From positions 409,052-473,051 of the forward strand of contig NZ_JAHHZF010000003.1 of the NCBI RefSeq assembly GCF_018729455.1: a DNA stretch of 64,000 nucleotides, read 5' to 3'. Positions 1-8,943 of this stretch are shown here, one piece after another. Made by a program: the position numbers and the translations under genes. Numbering within the stretch: position 1 is the first letter of the stretch; each line of letters begins with the position of its first letter. Source of the DNA: Prosthecodimorpha staleyi (lineage in GTDB: Bacteria; Pseudomonadota; Alphaproteobacteria; Rhizobiales; Ancalomicrobiaceae). The notes below the pieces were generated by a model that was not told where the DNA came from, ran no database searches, and was given only the letters and a program-made list of their open reading frames with translations.

Positions 1-897
1 CTGCGGCGCGAGTTCCTGACCGCGGATGTCGGCATCACGGGCGCCAACTTCCTGGTCGCGGAGACCGGCACCTCGATCATCGTCACCAACGAGGGCAACG
101 GCGACCTGACCCAGACCCTGCCCAAGGCGCATATCGTGCTGGCCTCGATCGAGAAGATCACGCCGACGCTCGACGACGTGGCGCAGATCCTGCGCGTGCT
201 CGCCCGCTCGGCGACCGGGCAGGACATGTCCTGCTACACGACCTTCTCGACCGGCCCACGCCGGCCGGAGGATCCGGACGGCCCGGGCGAATACCATGTC
301 GTGATCCTCGACAACGGCCGCTCGGCCATGCTCGGCACCGAGTTCCAGGACATGCTGCGCTGCATCCGCTGCGGCGCCTGCATGAACCATTGCCCGGTCT
401 ATCATTCGGTCGGCGGCCATGCCTATGGCTGGGTCTATCCCGGCCCGATGGGCTCGGTACTGACGCCCTCGCTGGTCGGCGTCGACAAGGCCGGCCACCT
501 GCCCAACGCCTCGACCTTCTGCGGCCGCTGCGAGAGCGTCTGCCCGATGCGCATCCCGCTGCCCAAGATGATGCGGCATTGGCGCGAGCGCGAGTTCGAA
601 CGGCACCTGAACCCGGCCGCGGCACGCTGGGGGCTCGGCCTGTGGGCCTTCTTCGCCCGCCGGCCGAAGCTCTACCGGCTCGCCACCGGGATCGCCGCCA
701 ATATGCTCGGCTGGCTCGGCAAACGCTCCGGCGGCCGCTTCGCGAGCCTGCCTCTGGCCGGCGGCTGGACCAAATACCGCGACCTGCCGGCTCCCGAGGG
801 CCGCACCTTCCACGAACTCTGGGCCGAGCGCCTCGCGCGCCAGGCCGCGAAGGCCGCCAAGTCTCCCGCTTCCGCTTCCGCCGCCAAGGGGCACTGA
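1..897 (+). CDS. lutB: LutB-type iron-sulfur lactate utilisation protein (5' truncated by window)
   Basis: The frame is open from base 1, so the gene begins outside the window; 298 C-terminal residues are present of a family that is usually about 470. It carries two ferredoxin-like cysteine clusters, CIRCGACMNHCP (around residues 121-132 of the visible part) and CGRCESVCP, both expected to bind 4Fe-4S. LutB works with LutA and LutC in NAD-independent oxidation of L-lactate to pyruvate in the cytoplasm. The stop overlaps the lutC start (TGATG at 895-899), which indicates translational coupling in a lut operon. The identification is firm from the paired clusters and the lutC neighbour; lutA presumably lies upstream. 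Confidence 0.93.
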   Translation: MRREFLTADVGITGANFLVAETGTSIIVTNEGNGDLTQTLPKAHIVLASIEKITPTLDDVAQILRVLARSATGQDMSCYTTFSTGPRRPEDPDGPGEYHVVILDNGRSAMLGTEFQDMLRCIRCGACMNHCPVYHSVGGHAYGWVYPGPMGSVLTPSLVGVDKAGHLPNASTFCGRCESVCPMRIPLPKMMRHWREREFERHLNPAAARWGLGLWAFFARRPKLYRLATGIAANMLGWLGKRSGGRFASLPLAGGWTKYRDLPAPEGRTFHELWAERLARQAAKAAKSPASASAAKGH

Positions 898-1574
898 TGA
901 GCCGCGACGCCATTCTCTCCCGCATCCGCCGCTCGCTCGGCGTTGCCGCGACCGATATCGACCGCCGCGCCACGGTCTCCGACCGGCTGATGCGCCCGCC
1001 GCGCGGGCTGATCCCCAAGCGCGGACAGTTGCCGCCGGCCGAGCGGACGCGGCTCTTCGCCGAGATGGCCGAGCGGGTCAACTGCACGGTGGCGCGCGTC
1101 GCCGACGCGGAGGCGATCCCCGAAGCGGTCGCCGACTATCTGCGCGGCCGCAACCTGCCGGCGGCCCTGCGCCGGGGCGCCGATCCGCGCCTCGCCGCCC
1201 TGCCCTGGGACGGCCAGCCGCAGCTCGCCGTCTCGGTCGGCCCGTCGGACGGGCAGGACCTGGTCGGCCTCAGCCATGCCTTCGCGGGCGTGGCGGAGAC
1301 CGGGACGCTGGTGCTCGTGTCCGGCGAGGACAACCCGACTACGCTCAACTTCCTGCCCGAATACCACATCGTGGTGGTCCGGGCGGAGGAGATCGAGAGC
1401 GACACCGAGACGGTCTGGGACCGGCTGCGACGGGTCTACGGCAAGGGCGTGATGCCGCGCACCGTCAACATGGTGACCGGCCCGTCGCGCTCCGGCGACA
1501 TCGAGCAGACCATCCTGCTCGGCGCCCATGGCCCGCGCAGCCTGCACATCCTCGTGGTCGGCGCCGCCGACTGA
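897..1574 (+). CDS. lutC: LutC-type LUD-domain lactate utilisation protein
   Basis: A 225-residue LUD-domain protein, the usual size for LutC. The conserved core is visible in the C-terminal half: AGVAETGTLVL, DNPTTLNFLPE and a VTGPSRSGDIEQ-type motif near residue 195, followed by GAHGPRSLHILVV. The start ATG at 897 overlaps the lutB stop, so translation is probably coupled. LutC is the third component of the LutABC L-lactate oxidation system; its exact catalytic contribution is not settled for the family. It ends the operon: the next gene is on the opposite strand. Confidence 0.93.
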   Translation: MSRDAILSRIRRSLGVAATDIDRRATVSDRLMRPPRGLIPKRGQLPPAERTRLFAEMAERVNCTVARVADAEAIPEAVADYLRGRNLPAALRRGADPRLAALPWDGQPQLAVSVGPSDGQDLVGLSHAFAGVAETGTLVLVSGEDNPTTLNFLPEYHIVVVRAEEIESDTETVWDRLRRVYGKGVMPRTVNMVTGPSRSGDIEQTILLGAHGPRSLHILVVGAAD

Positions 1575-1644
1575 CGATCCCCCGGCGGGCCGGCCTGTAC
1601 CGGAGGCCGATGCTGCGGCCGGCCTGCACCGGCCGGGCCGTGGA

Positions 1645-2067
1645 TCAGGGCGCGAGGCAGATCGTTACGCCGTGGCCGGCATCGGTCGCGGCGGCGCCGC
1701 AGGGGCGACCGGTCGGCGCCGGAACGTCATGGCCGGTCGGCCAGGCCGCGGGAGGCCAGGCCGGCACGACGGCGCCGCCGACAGGGCGGGTTCCATCCAC
1801 GGCAGCCGGACTGCCGCCTGCGCCGTTGGCCGGGCCGGCCGCGGCGGCGCCGCCAAGCCAGGCGATCGGCATCGGTTCGCCGGTGCGCAGGAAATGCACG
1901 GCGACGCCAAGCGCACCGGCACCGAACAGAATTTCGAAGGCCAGGCTGGTCGCGGCCAGGGCGGAGCCGACGTCGCGGACCCGCCCGAGCGTGCGCAGGA
2001 CCATGCCGCCCGAGATGGCGACGGCGAACCAGGCCGCGCCGTAGGTGAAGGTCTCGGTGATTGCCAT
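1645..2067 (-). CDS. Small hypothetical membrane protein
   Basis: A 140-residue protein with no family I recognise. The first 75 residues look genuine: two hydrophobic stretches, roughly residues 8-24 and 38-60 (with ALAATSLAFEILFGAGAL), separated by a basic loop RTLGRVRD, so the predicted topology is two membrane helices. The last 65 residues are Gly/Pro/Ala-rich and look disordered. ATG at 2067 is preferred over a GTG six bases upstream because a GAGG-rich stretch sits about eight bases before it. It converges on lutC and diverges from the gene at 2417. Function unknown; the low-complexity tail lowers confidence. Confidence 0.55.
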   Translation of the reverse strand: MAITETFTYGAAWFAVAISGGMVLRTLGRVRDVGSALAATSLAFEILFGAGALGVAVHFLRTGEPMPIAWLGGAAAAGPANGAGGSPAAVDGTRPVGGAVVPAWPPAAWPTGHDVPAPTGRPCGAAATDAGHGVTICLAP

Positions 2068-2416
2068 CGCCACCCCCTCGTCTCCGACGCCGCTTCCGGG
2101 CGTGCGGTATGGTTAACGATGGCACAATCGCGGCGGTTGCGGATGGGGGGCGCCGGCCCCTCGGCCTGCAATGCGTTTGCCGCCCCAAAGAATGCGCCGC
2201 GCGACCGGGAAAAGTCTCCGTCGGGCCACAGTCGCGCGTTAACCTTTGCGCGTGAGAGCAGGTCCGATCCCGCTGGATTCACCGGCGCGAAAGGGAAATG
2301 CTCGAAAGTCAAAGGCTTGAGCGGCACCCGCGCCCACACCATGGCGGCCGGCGCCGGCTTCGGGGTCTCGCGGTCGGCCGGCGTCCAGGGGGCGCGGCCG
2401 GAACAGGGCTGGCGGC
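2068..2416. other. Divergent intergenic region (349 bp)
   Basis: The space between two divergent hypothetical genes. It contains two AT-richer patches around GGTTAACGATGG (about 2110) and GCGTTAACC (about 2236), which are candidate promoter regions. I see no RNA gene, repeat or convincing short reading frame. Confidence 0.4.
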
Positions 2417-3085
2417 ATGGCGAATTGGTTCGAGCGTTGGTTCGGACGCAGGCGGGATCGAGAACCGGAGCCCAGGCCGGCGTCGGGTCCGCGCGGTCCG
2501 ATCGACCCGTCCACGGCCATGAGCGGGGGCAGCTTTCCGGCTCCGGCGGGACCAGCGCTGCCTGCGGCCGCAGGAACGTCCGGCAGTGCCGCAGCCATGG
2601 CGGCCGCCGCGGCCGGCGGCGTGCTGATCGGCGCCGACATTCTCGCCCGCCACGGCGATCACGCCACGCCGGCAGCAACCCACGATGCGCGCGCGGACGC
2701 GCCGGGCGACCAGGACGGACAGCGGGGCGAAGCCGGCTCCGCCGCCCATGCCGGACCGGACGGCGGGCACGAACATGACACAGGCGATCACGGCACGGGC
2801 GATCACACCATGGACGGCCAGGCCGGTCCCGGCGATGACGGCTCGGGCGATGCGGGCGGACATCATGCCGGGCATGGCGATGCCTATGGCCAGCACGACG
2901 CCGCGCCGGCCACCCCACTCTCGGAGCCCGCCGGAAGTGCCGGGCCGGGAGGCGACAGCGACGGAGGCGACCACCATGGCACGGACACCCACGGATCGTC
3001 GGCGCCGGACTTCGCCGGTTTCCACGGCGGGGACTCAGGCGGCGGCCCCATCGATTCCGGCGCCGGATCGCCCGGCGGCTGGTGA
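2417..3085 (+). CDS. His/Asp/Gly-rich hypothetical protein
   Basis: A 222-residue protein with strongly biased composition. It starts with a basic aromatic segment (MANWFERWFGRRRDRE), has an Ala/Gly hydrophobic stretch around residues 52-75 (AAAMAAAAAGGVLIGADIL) that could be one membrane helix, and then about 130 residues dominated by Gly, Asp and His, with units such as GHEHDTGDHGTGDH and GGHHAGHGDAYGQHD. Such a tail could bind divalent metals, but that is inference from composition. It ends GGDSGGGPIDSGAGSPGGW. The stop at 3083-3085 lies only about 20 bases before the likely start of the next gene, so the two are probably co-transcribed. Not recognised as a named family. Confidence 0.6.
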   Translation: MANWFERWFGRRRDREPEPRPASGPRGPIDPSTAMSGGSFPAPAGPALPAAAGTSGSAAAMAAAAAGGVLIGADILARHGDHATPAATHDARADAPGDQDGQRGEAGSAAHAGPDGGHEHDTGDHGTGDHTMDGQAGPGDDGSGDAGGHHAGHGDAYGQHDAAPATPLSEPAGSAGPGGDSDGGDHHGTDTHGSSAPDFAGFHGGDSGGGPIDSGAGSPGGW

Positions 3086-3104
3086 GGACGGGGGCGACGG
3101 CCAC

Positions 3105-3785
3105 CTGCAGAACCGGGTCGATCCGCTCGGCGCGCTGTTCCGCAGCGCCGCCCGCGGCCTGTTCATGGGCAATCGCGGCGGCCGCATCCACGATCCCGGG
3201 ACCCGAGAACTGGTGCCGGCGCGGCGCTGGGTCTCGAAGGCCTGGATCTGCTGCGAAATCGCCTTTCGCGAGCGCAGCCGCACGGTCTGGGGCGAGAGCT
3301 ATACCGAACTCTTCTTCCTCGACGAGGTGACGGCGCTCGCCGCCGGCCACCGCCCGTGCTTCGAATGCCGGCGGCAGGCCGCGCAGGATTTCGCCGCCGC
3401 CTTCGGACGGGGCAACGGCCTCGCCGCGCCGCCCACTGCCGGCCACATGGACGCGATCCTGCACCAGGAACGCGTCGGCACCGAGCCGGGCGACCGGCGC
3501 GAGAAGCGGCTCTACGTCGCCTTCATCGACACACTGCCGGACGGAGCGGCGATCGCCTCGGACGGCCCCGACCGTCAGATCTTCGCGGTGCGCGGTCCCT
3601 ACATGCTGCCCTGGTCACCGCATGGCTGGGGCGCGCCCTTGCCGCGGCCCAAGAGCCGCCTCGTCACGCTGGTCACGCCGCCCTCCACCGTGATGGCCCT
3701 GAAGGCCGGCTACCGGCCGGTCTGGCATCCGAGCGCGGCGACCGAGGCCTTCGACCGCCGCCATCCCGGCAGTGCCGCGGCCTGA
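3105..3785 (+). CDS. Conserved hypothetical protein (NRVDP...GHRPCFECRR family)
   Basis: About 226 residues of a conserved but uncharacterised proteobacterial family. The diagnostic segments are NRVDPLGALF at the N-terminus, LFMGNRGGRIHD, WICCEIAFRERSR, ESYTELFFLDE and AAGHRPCFECRRQA, with clustered cysteines. The start is a problem: the frame has no ATG, GTG or TTG between the upstream gene and the conserved NRVDP block. The nearest candidate is CTG at 3105, preceded by GAGGACGGGGG. Starting at the internal ATG near 3162 would lose a conserved block. Alternatives are a CTG start coupled to the upstream stop, or frameshift expression from the upstream frame. Function unknown. Confidence 0.75.
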   Translation: MQNRVDPLGALFRSAARGLFMGNRGGRIHDPGTRELVPARRWVSKAWICCEIAFRERSRTVWGESYTELFFLDEVTALAAGHRPCFECRRQAAQDFAAAFGRGNGLAAPPTAGHMDAILHQERVGTEPGDRREKRLYVAFIDTLPDGAAIASDGPDRQIFAVRGPYMLPWSPHGWGAPLPRPKSRLVTLVTPPSTVMALKAGYRPVWHPSAATEAFDRRHPGSAAA

Positions 3786-3813
3786 GCACTCCCGCACCGA
3801 ACCGGACGGCCGA

Positions 3814-3827
3814 TTGATGCGCATCAA
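3814..3827. promoter_or_regulatory. FNR/FixK-type box upstream of hsp20
   Basis: TTGATGCGCATCAA, a perfect inverted repeat matching the FNR/FixK consensus TTGAT-N4-ATCAA. Its centre lies about 100 bp before the hsp20 start at 3921, a fitting distance for class II-like activation from a short leader. Oxygen-responsive control of hsp20 is inferred. Confidence 0.7.
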
Positions 3828-3920
3828 GGCGCCCCCCGAAGCGCTTTGGAATAGTCCCGCGTGCCGGAGCCCGTGATCATCCGGGCTCCGGACAGGAACC
3901 TGCGTGACGGGAGTATGGCC

Positions 3921-4388
3921 ATGAAATCGCTGCTTCCCAATCTCTGGGGTCAGGATGCGCGCGATCCGTTCCGGTCGCTGCGCGATGAAATCGATCAGGT
4001 CTTCGAGAGCTTCGGCCGCGGACTGCCGGCCGGCCTGAAGGGGCTCGCGACGCCGCGCTTTCCCGCGCTCGATGTCGCCGAGACGGCCGACGCGATCGAG
4101 GTGACCGCGGAACTGCCCGGCGTCGACGAGAAGGATGTCGACGTGTCGGTCGCCAACCGTCTGCTGACCATCAAGGGCGAGAAGAAGTCCGAGCACGAGA
4201 CCAAGGACAAGGATCTGCACGTCGTCGAGCGCGCCTACGGCGCCTTCTCGCGTGCGGTGCCGCTGCCCTTCGCGCCCGATCCCAAGACCGTCGAAGCCAC
4301 CTTCGCCAACGGCGTTCTCAAGGTGCATCTGCCGAAGCCGCCGGAGGCCGCCAAGACGGCCGAGAAGATCGCGATCAAATCGGTCTGA
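3921..4388 (+). CDS. Small heat shock protein, Hsp20/alpha-crystallin family
   Basis: A 155-residue Hsp20 chaperone, expected to hold unfolding proteins as a cytoplasmic oligomer. The alpha-crystallin domain runs from about residue 45 (PALDVAETADAIEVTAELPG) to 140, with the conserved FANGVLKVHLPK near its end and a short basic C-terminal tail. ATG at 3921 is chosen because GGGAG sits seven bases upstream; GTG 3861 and ATG 3915 are alternative in-frame starts. It stands alone, downstream of a perfect FNR/FixK box, so it is probably induced under oxygen limitation rather than by heat alone. A pair of hairpins follows. Confidence 0.93.
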   Translation: MKSLLPNLWGQDARDPFRSLRDEIDQVFESFGRGLPAGLKGLATPRFPALDVAETADAIEVTAELPGVDEKDVDVSVANRLLTIKGEKKSEHETKDKDLHVVERAYGAFSRAVPLPFAPDPKTVEATFANGVLKVHLPKPPEAAKTAEKIAIKSV

Positions 4389-4433
4389 GCGCCACGCGCC
4401 GCCCGTCCCGTCGGGGCCGATGGCCGCCGATCG

Positions 4434-4509
4434 GGGCACGGGAGACGTGCGCCGGCCCGGATGTCCGGGCCGGGCACGGGACATGAGCGCCGGCCCGGAT
4501 GTCCGGACC
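4434..4509 (+). repeat. Two 38-bp tandem repeats, each with a palindromic hairpin
   Basis: Two adjacent 38-bp units, each beginning GGGCACGGGA and ending in a palindrome. The first palindrome is CCGGCCCGGA-TG-TCCGGGCCGG (4452-4473), a 10-bp stem. The second (4490-4511) has the same 5' arm and TCCGGACCGG as its 3' arm. They lie just after the hsp20 stop and could end its transcript, although no T-run follows. Confidence 0.6.
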
Positions 4510-4633
4510 GGCGGGGCGGCGTGCGATTTGTCGTCTATCGGGAACAATCCGGCGTTTCGGCGTTCCCGTCCGGGCCGAGTGGCGCTAGAAGGGCCTCGAC
4601 CCCATTCCCCTTGCCGACCCGGATCGCCTTTCC

Positions 4634-6298
4634 ATGACATCGAACCAGACCACCGGTGCCCGCCTGCTCGTCCAGGCGCTCGAAGCCAATGCCGTCGAGC
4701 GCGTCTTCTGCGTGCCGGGCGAGAGCTATCTGGCGGTTCTCGATGCCCTGCACGACAGTCCGATCGACACCATCGTCTGCCGCCACGAATCCGGCGCCGC
4801 CTTCATGGCCGACGCGACCGGGCGGCTGACCGGGCGGCCCGGCATCGCCTTCGTCACCCGCGGCCCCGGCGCCACCAACGCCTCGGCCGGCCTGCATGTG
4901 GCGCGGCAGGATTCGATCCCGCTGATCCTGTTCGTCGGCCAGATCGAGCGCAGCTTCCGCCACCGCGAGGCCTTCCAGGAGCTCGACTACGGCGCCGTGT
5001 TCGGCTCGATCGCCAAATGGGTCGCCGAGATCGACAGCCCGGACCGCGTCCCCGAGATGGTCAGCCGCGCCTTCCACCAGGCGACCTCCGGCCGGCCCGG
5101 CCCGGTCGTGCTGGTGCTGCCCGAGGACATGCTGGTCGAGACCGCCGCCGCCGTGGCGGCCGAGCCCTGGGTCCAGGTCGAGACCCATCCGGGCCTCAAT
5201 CTGATGTGGGACCTGCAGAAGCGCCTCTGGGCGGCCGAGCGGCCGCTCGCCATCCTGGGCGGCTCGCGCTGGAGCGAGAAGGCAGTGCGCCAGTTCGCCC
5301 GCTTCGCCGAGCGCTTCGACCTGCCGGTCGCCTGCTCGTTCCGCCGCCAGATGCTGTTCGACCATCTCGACCCGCATTATGCCGGCGATGTCGGCATCGG
5401 CCTCAACCCGAAGCTCAAGGCGCGCATCGACGAGAGCGACCTGCTGATGATCGTCGGCGGGCGCATGTCGGAGATGCCGAGCCAGGGCTACACGCTGCTC
5501 GGCATCCCGGAGACCGGCAAGACCCTGGTCCACGTCCATGCCGATGCCGACGAACTCGGCCGCGTCTACCGGCCGACGCTCGCCATCAATGCCAGCCCGG
5601 CCGCCTTCGCGGGCGCGGCCGAGAGCCTGCAGCCGCCCCATGGTGAGATCGCCTGGTCGGGCTGGACGCGCGCCGCCCATGCCGACTATCGCGCCTGGTC
5701 GGAGACCCTGCCGGCGATTCCCGGTGCGGTCCAGACCGGCGCCGCGATCGCGCATCTGCGCGCGGTGCTGCCGGACGACGCGATCTTCTGCAACGGGGCC
5801 GGCAACTTCGCCACCTGGGTGCACCGCTTCTGGCGCTTCCGCCGCTACGCCACCCAGGCCGCGCCGACCTCCGGCTCGATGGGCTACGGCCTGCCGGCCG
5901 CCGTCGGCGCCAAGCTGCAGTTCCCCGACCGCCCGGTGATCTGCTTCGCCGGCGACGGCGACTTCCAGATGTCGATGCAGGAATTCGGCACCGCCGTGCA
6001 CTATGGCGCCAACATCGTCGTGGTGCTGGTCGACAACGGCATCTACGGCACCATCCGCATGCACCAGGAGCGCGAATATCCGCGCCGGGTCCACGGCACC
6101 GATCTGGTCAACCCGGATTTCGCCGCGCTGGCCCGCTCCTACGGCGCGCTCGGCTTCACCATCGAGACCACCGACCAGATCGCCCCGGCGCTCGATGCCG
6201 CGCTCGCCGCCGACCGCCCGGCACTCCTGCACCTGAAGGTCGACCCGGAAGGCATTACGCCGACCACCACCATCGAGAAGCTGCGCGGCAGCCGCTGA
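4634..6298 (+). CDS. Thiamine-diphosphate-dependent enzyme (acetolactate synthase-like)
   Basis: A 554-residue ThDP enzyme of the POX/acetolactate synthase superfamily. The N-terminal Pyr domain carries the activating glutamate in RHESGAAFMAD (about Glu52), a central TPP-enzyme domain follows, and the C-terminal PP domain has the cofactor motif GDGDFQMSMQEFG from about residue 440 and a Mg-binding VDNGIYGTI segment. Such enzymes decarboxylate 2-oxo acids; substrate cannot be read from sequence. It is not next to an ilvN regulatory subunit, which argues against a housekeeping biosynthetic acetolactate synthase. Glyoxylate carboligase, oxalyl-CoA decarboxylase and sulfopyruvate decarboxylase types are alternatives. 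Its last 93 bp are copied at 8944-9036. Confidence 0.88.
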   Translation: MTSNQTTGARLLVQALEANAVERVFCVPGESYLAVLDALHDSPIDTIVCRHESGAAFMADATGRLTGRPGIAFVTRGPGATNASAGLHVARQDSIPLILFVGQIERSFRHREAFQELDYGAVFGSIAKWVAEIDSPDRVPEMVSRAFHQATSGRPGPVVLVLPEDMLVETAAAVAAEPWVQVETHPGLNLMWDLQKRLWAAERPLAILGGSRWSEKAVRQFARFAERFDLPVACSFRRQMLFDHLDPHYAGDVGIGLNPKLKARIDESDLLMIVGGRMSEMPSQGYTLLGIPETGKTLVHVHADADELGRVYRPTLAINASPAAFAGAAESLQPPHGEIAWSGWTRAAHADYRAWSETLPAIPGAVQTGAAIAHLRAVLPDDAIFCNGAGNFATWVHRFWRFRRYATQAAPTSGSMGYGLPAAVGAKLQFPDRPVICFAGDGDFQMSMQEFGTAVHYGANIVVVLVDNGIYGTIRMHQEREYPRRVHGTDLVNPDFAALARSYGALGFTIETTDQIAPALDAALAADRPALLHLKVDPEGITPTTTIEKLRGSR

Positions 6299-6423
6299 GG
6301 GGCGCATCGCTGGGGTCGGGTCCGCCGGGGCCGGCGCGCCCCGCCATCCCGGCCGCCGCCCGTGACATTGCGGTTTCACCATAGACTGTCATGATGCCCC
6401 CGGTCCGCAGCCGGGGCAATTCG

Positions 6424-8898
6424 ATGGTTGGCCGGTCGTCTCTTTTCCGCCTTCCCGTCCTTGTCGTCGGTGCAGCGCTGGCGCTGGCCGGCCCCGCCCT
6501 GGCGGCCACCAAGCCGAAACCCGCGCCGGCGCCCGCCGCCAGCCCGGCGCCCACACCCGCTCCGGCGCCAGCGCCCGATCCGGCGCGGACCTTCGGCCCG
6601 GAGGAAATCATCAAGCGCGATCTGGCGACCTGCCAGAGCGCCAGTGAACCGGAGGCATCGCGGACGCGAACCTGCGAGCTGATGCTCGACAACCGCTCCG
6701 CCACCTACGACCAGCGCATCAAGGCCGGCAATGCGCTCCTGTCCCTGCTGCCCGAACCGGCCGCCCAGGTTCCGGTCATCAAGCAGATGCTGGAGATCTG
6801 GCCGGACAACCCGGACAACACCGACCTCCTCTGGCGCCAGTATCGCGCCCTGCTGGCGCTCGACCGGCCGCGCGAGACCTATCCGATCCTCGACACGCTC
6901 GAGGCCAACGAGCACGAGAATTACGCCGCTCGATTGGGCGTTCGATTGGGAAGGGCGCGCGCCCAGGCGGCGGCGGGCGATTTCGACGCCTCCGTCGAGA
7001 CCGTCCGCGCGCTGCGCTCGGCGGCGCCGGCCTACACCTTTCCGCGCAACATCTACGCCGCCAAGGTGGTGCAGGATCTCGGCATATGCTGCGGTTACCA
7101 AGCCTGGGCGACGCGCGAACCGAAGACCATGGACGACTACATCGCCGCTGCGCCGGACGAGCGTCCGCACGAGATCGTCATGGTCTACGCCCTCCTGACC
7201 GGCAATACGGCGCTGATCCAGCAGGAACGGACCGACTTCGAAACGGAACTCGCCAAGGACAAGGTCCCGACGGGCGCCATCCGGGCGCTCTTCGACGGCA
7301 TGCAGGCCACCGTCGCGAACGACTGGACGAAGGTGATCGAGGCGTTCGACCGCTACGATGCGGAGTTGCTGAAGAACCCCGATTTCAAGGCCGAAGTGAT
7401 GCGCGAGCCCGGGGAGGAGCTAGACTACGACTTTATGCGGCTGATGGCTGGGCTCGAGGCCGGCAAGGTGCCGCCGGGGGCCGACCTGGTCATGGCCGCG
7501 CTCGAAGACCCTTTCGGTAGCGACGACCCGGTCCTACGCCGGTCGCGCGGCTACAGCCGCACCCTGCTGAAACATGCCCGGGGCGACGGTGCCGGGGCGC
7601 TTGCCGCCGCCGAGGCGATGATCCGAGACTCGGTCAGCAAGATTCCGACCGCACAGGAGGCCGCGCTCAACGTCTATCTCTACGAACTGGCTGCCCGCGT
7701 CGCGTTGGCCGCCGGTGCGCCCGCCGACGCGATCCGGTGGGCCGACCTCGCGCTGCGCGAGGATCCCCGCTGCGCCGCCTGCTATCTCGCCAAGGCCCAG
7801 GCGCTGCGGGCGCGCGGCGATGTCGGTTCGGTGATCACCGAAGCCGGCCGCGCGGCACGGCTCGAAGAGACCGCGGAGGCCTATCGCCTCGCCGCCGAGG
7901 CGCACCGGCGCAGTGCCGCCCTGGATCCGGCCGACCCGATCCCCCATCTCGCCCAGGCGACTCTGGAAATCCGCAAGGCGCAGAAGCTGGCACCGGCCGA
8001 TCCGGCCGTCAGGGCCGAGGCCGAGGCGATCGAGGCGGCCTTCCGCTGAGGCGATCGAGGCAGCCCTCCGCTCCGGCGGCGCGCCCGCCACTGCGCCCGC
8101 TCCCGCCCCGGCTCCGGTCGTCGTGGCCGCCGCCCCGCCGCCGCCGCCGCCCGCCCCGGTCTCCCTGTTGCCGGCCTCGGTCGCCAAGGAACGGCGCGTC
8201 GCCCTGGTCATCGCCAACGGCGCCTATACCCGCTGCCGGGGCTGGAGAATCCGGCCAAGGACGCGAAGCTGGTCGCCGACAGCCTGAAGGCCGCCGGCTT
8301 CGACCTGGTCCAGACGGTGTCGGATGCCGATCGCTCAAAATTCGTGGCCGCCCTGACCGAGTTCGAGGACGAGGCCGACAAGGCCGATTGGGCGGTCGTC
8401 TACTATGCCGGCCACGGCATCGAGGTCGACGGGATCAACTGGCTCGTTCCCATCGATGCGGGCCTGAAGAGCGACCGCAGCATCGGCGACGAGGCGGTCA
8501 GCCTGAACCGGGTGCTGGACACGGTGCAGAATGCCCGGCTGATGCGGATCGTGATCCTGGACGCCTGCCGGGACAATCCCTTCGCCCAATCCATGAAGCG
8601 CGTCGCGACCCGCTCGGTCGGCACCCGCGGCCTCGCCCGCCAGATCGAGCCGCCCGGCGGCACGCTGGTGGTCTATGCCGCCAAGGGCGGCCAGACCGCG
8701 CAGGACGGCGCCGGCACCACCAACAGCCCCTTCGCGACGGCGCTCGCCAAGACCATGGCGCGGCCGGCCGTCGAGGTGCGCAAGCTGTTCGGGCTGGTCC
8801 GCGACGACGTGCTGGCGCTGACCGCCAACGCCCAGGAGCCCCATGTCTACGGCACCCTCGGCGGCGCCGACTATTTCCTCAACCGCGTCGAGAAGTGA
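6424..8898 (+). pseudogene. TPR-caspase gene, disrupted first copy
   Basis: This corresponds to the intact 809-residue paralogue at 9177-11606 but is broken twice. Translation from ATG 6424 (signal peptide ending PALA) gives 541 residues of the TPR part and stops at TGA 8047-8049. That stop is created by a 25-bp imperfect tandem duplication (8023-8047 copied at 8048-8072). The proline-rich linker and the start of the caspase domain continue in another frame. A one-base deletion near 8233 (CCCGC-TGCC against CCCGCGTGCC) then restores the original frame, and the caspase catalytic half (YYAGHGIEV, LDACRDNPF) continues to TGA 8898. A secreted TPR protein could still be made; a full caspase could not without reframing. 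Confidence 0.85.
8023..8072 (+). repeat. 25-bp tandem duplication causing a frameshift
   Basis: GAGGCGATCGAGGC... (8023-8047) is repeated directly at 8048-8072 with two substitutions. The intact paralogue has a single copy. The insertion shifts the frame by one and brings in the TGA at 8047-8049. Confidence 0.9.
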
Positions 8899-8943
8899 GC
8901 CGGCGGCGTGGATCAAAGGCCACGCCGGGTCGGCTGCGGCGCG

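Larger units (their letters stand above)
6206..8898 (+). repeat. Tandem duplication, unit 1 (ThDP tail plus TPR-caspase gene)
   Basis: First unit of a direct duplication. It starts inside the 3' end of the ThDP gene at GCCGCCGACCGCCCGGC (6206) and runs through the first TPR-caspase copy. The same order, including the ThDP tail and the intergenic leader ACATTGCGGTTTC, recurs from 8944. The offset is 2738 bp at the left end and 2708 bp at the right end because of indels between the copies. Confidence 0.9.

Noticed and set aside
4541-4564. EcfG-type promoter (GGAAC ... CGTT) before the ThDP gene
   Set aside because: The spacer is 15 bases, shorter than the usual 16-17, and the region is full of similar GC-rich words.
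8317-8898. An independent short caspase gene starting at ATG 8317
   Set aside because: It begins mid-domain, lacks the first strand and has no ribosome site. It is the remaining 3' part of the broken first copy.
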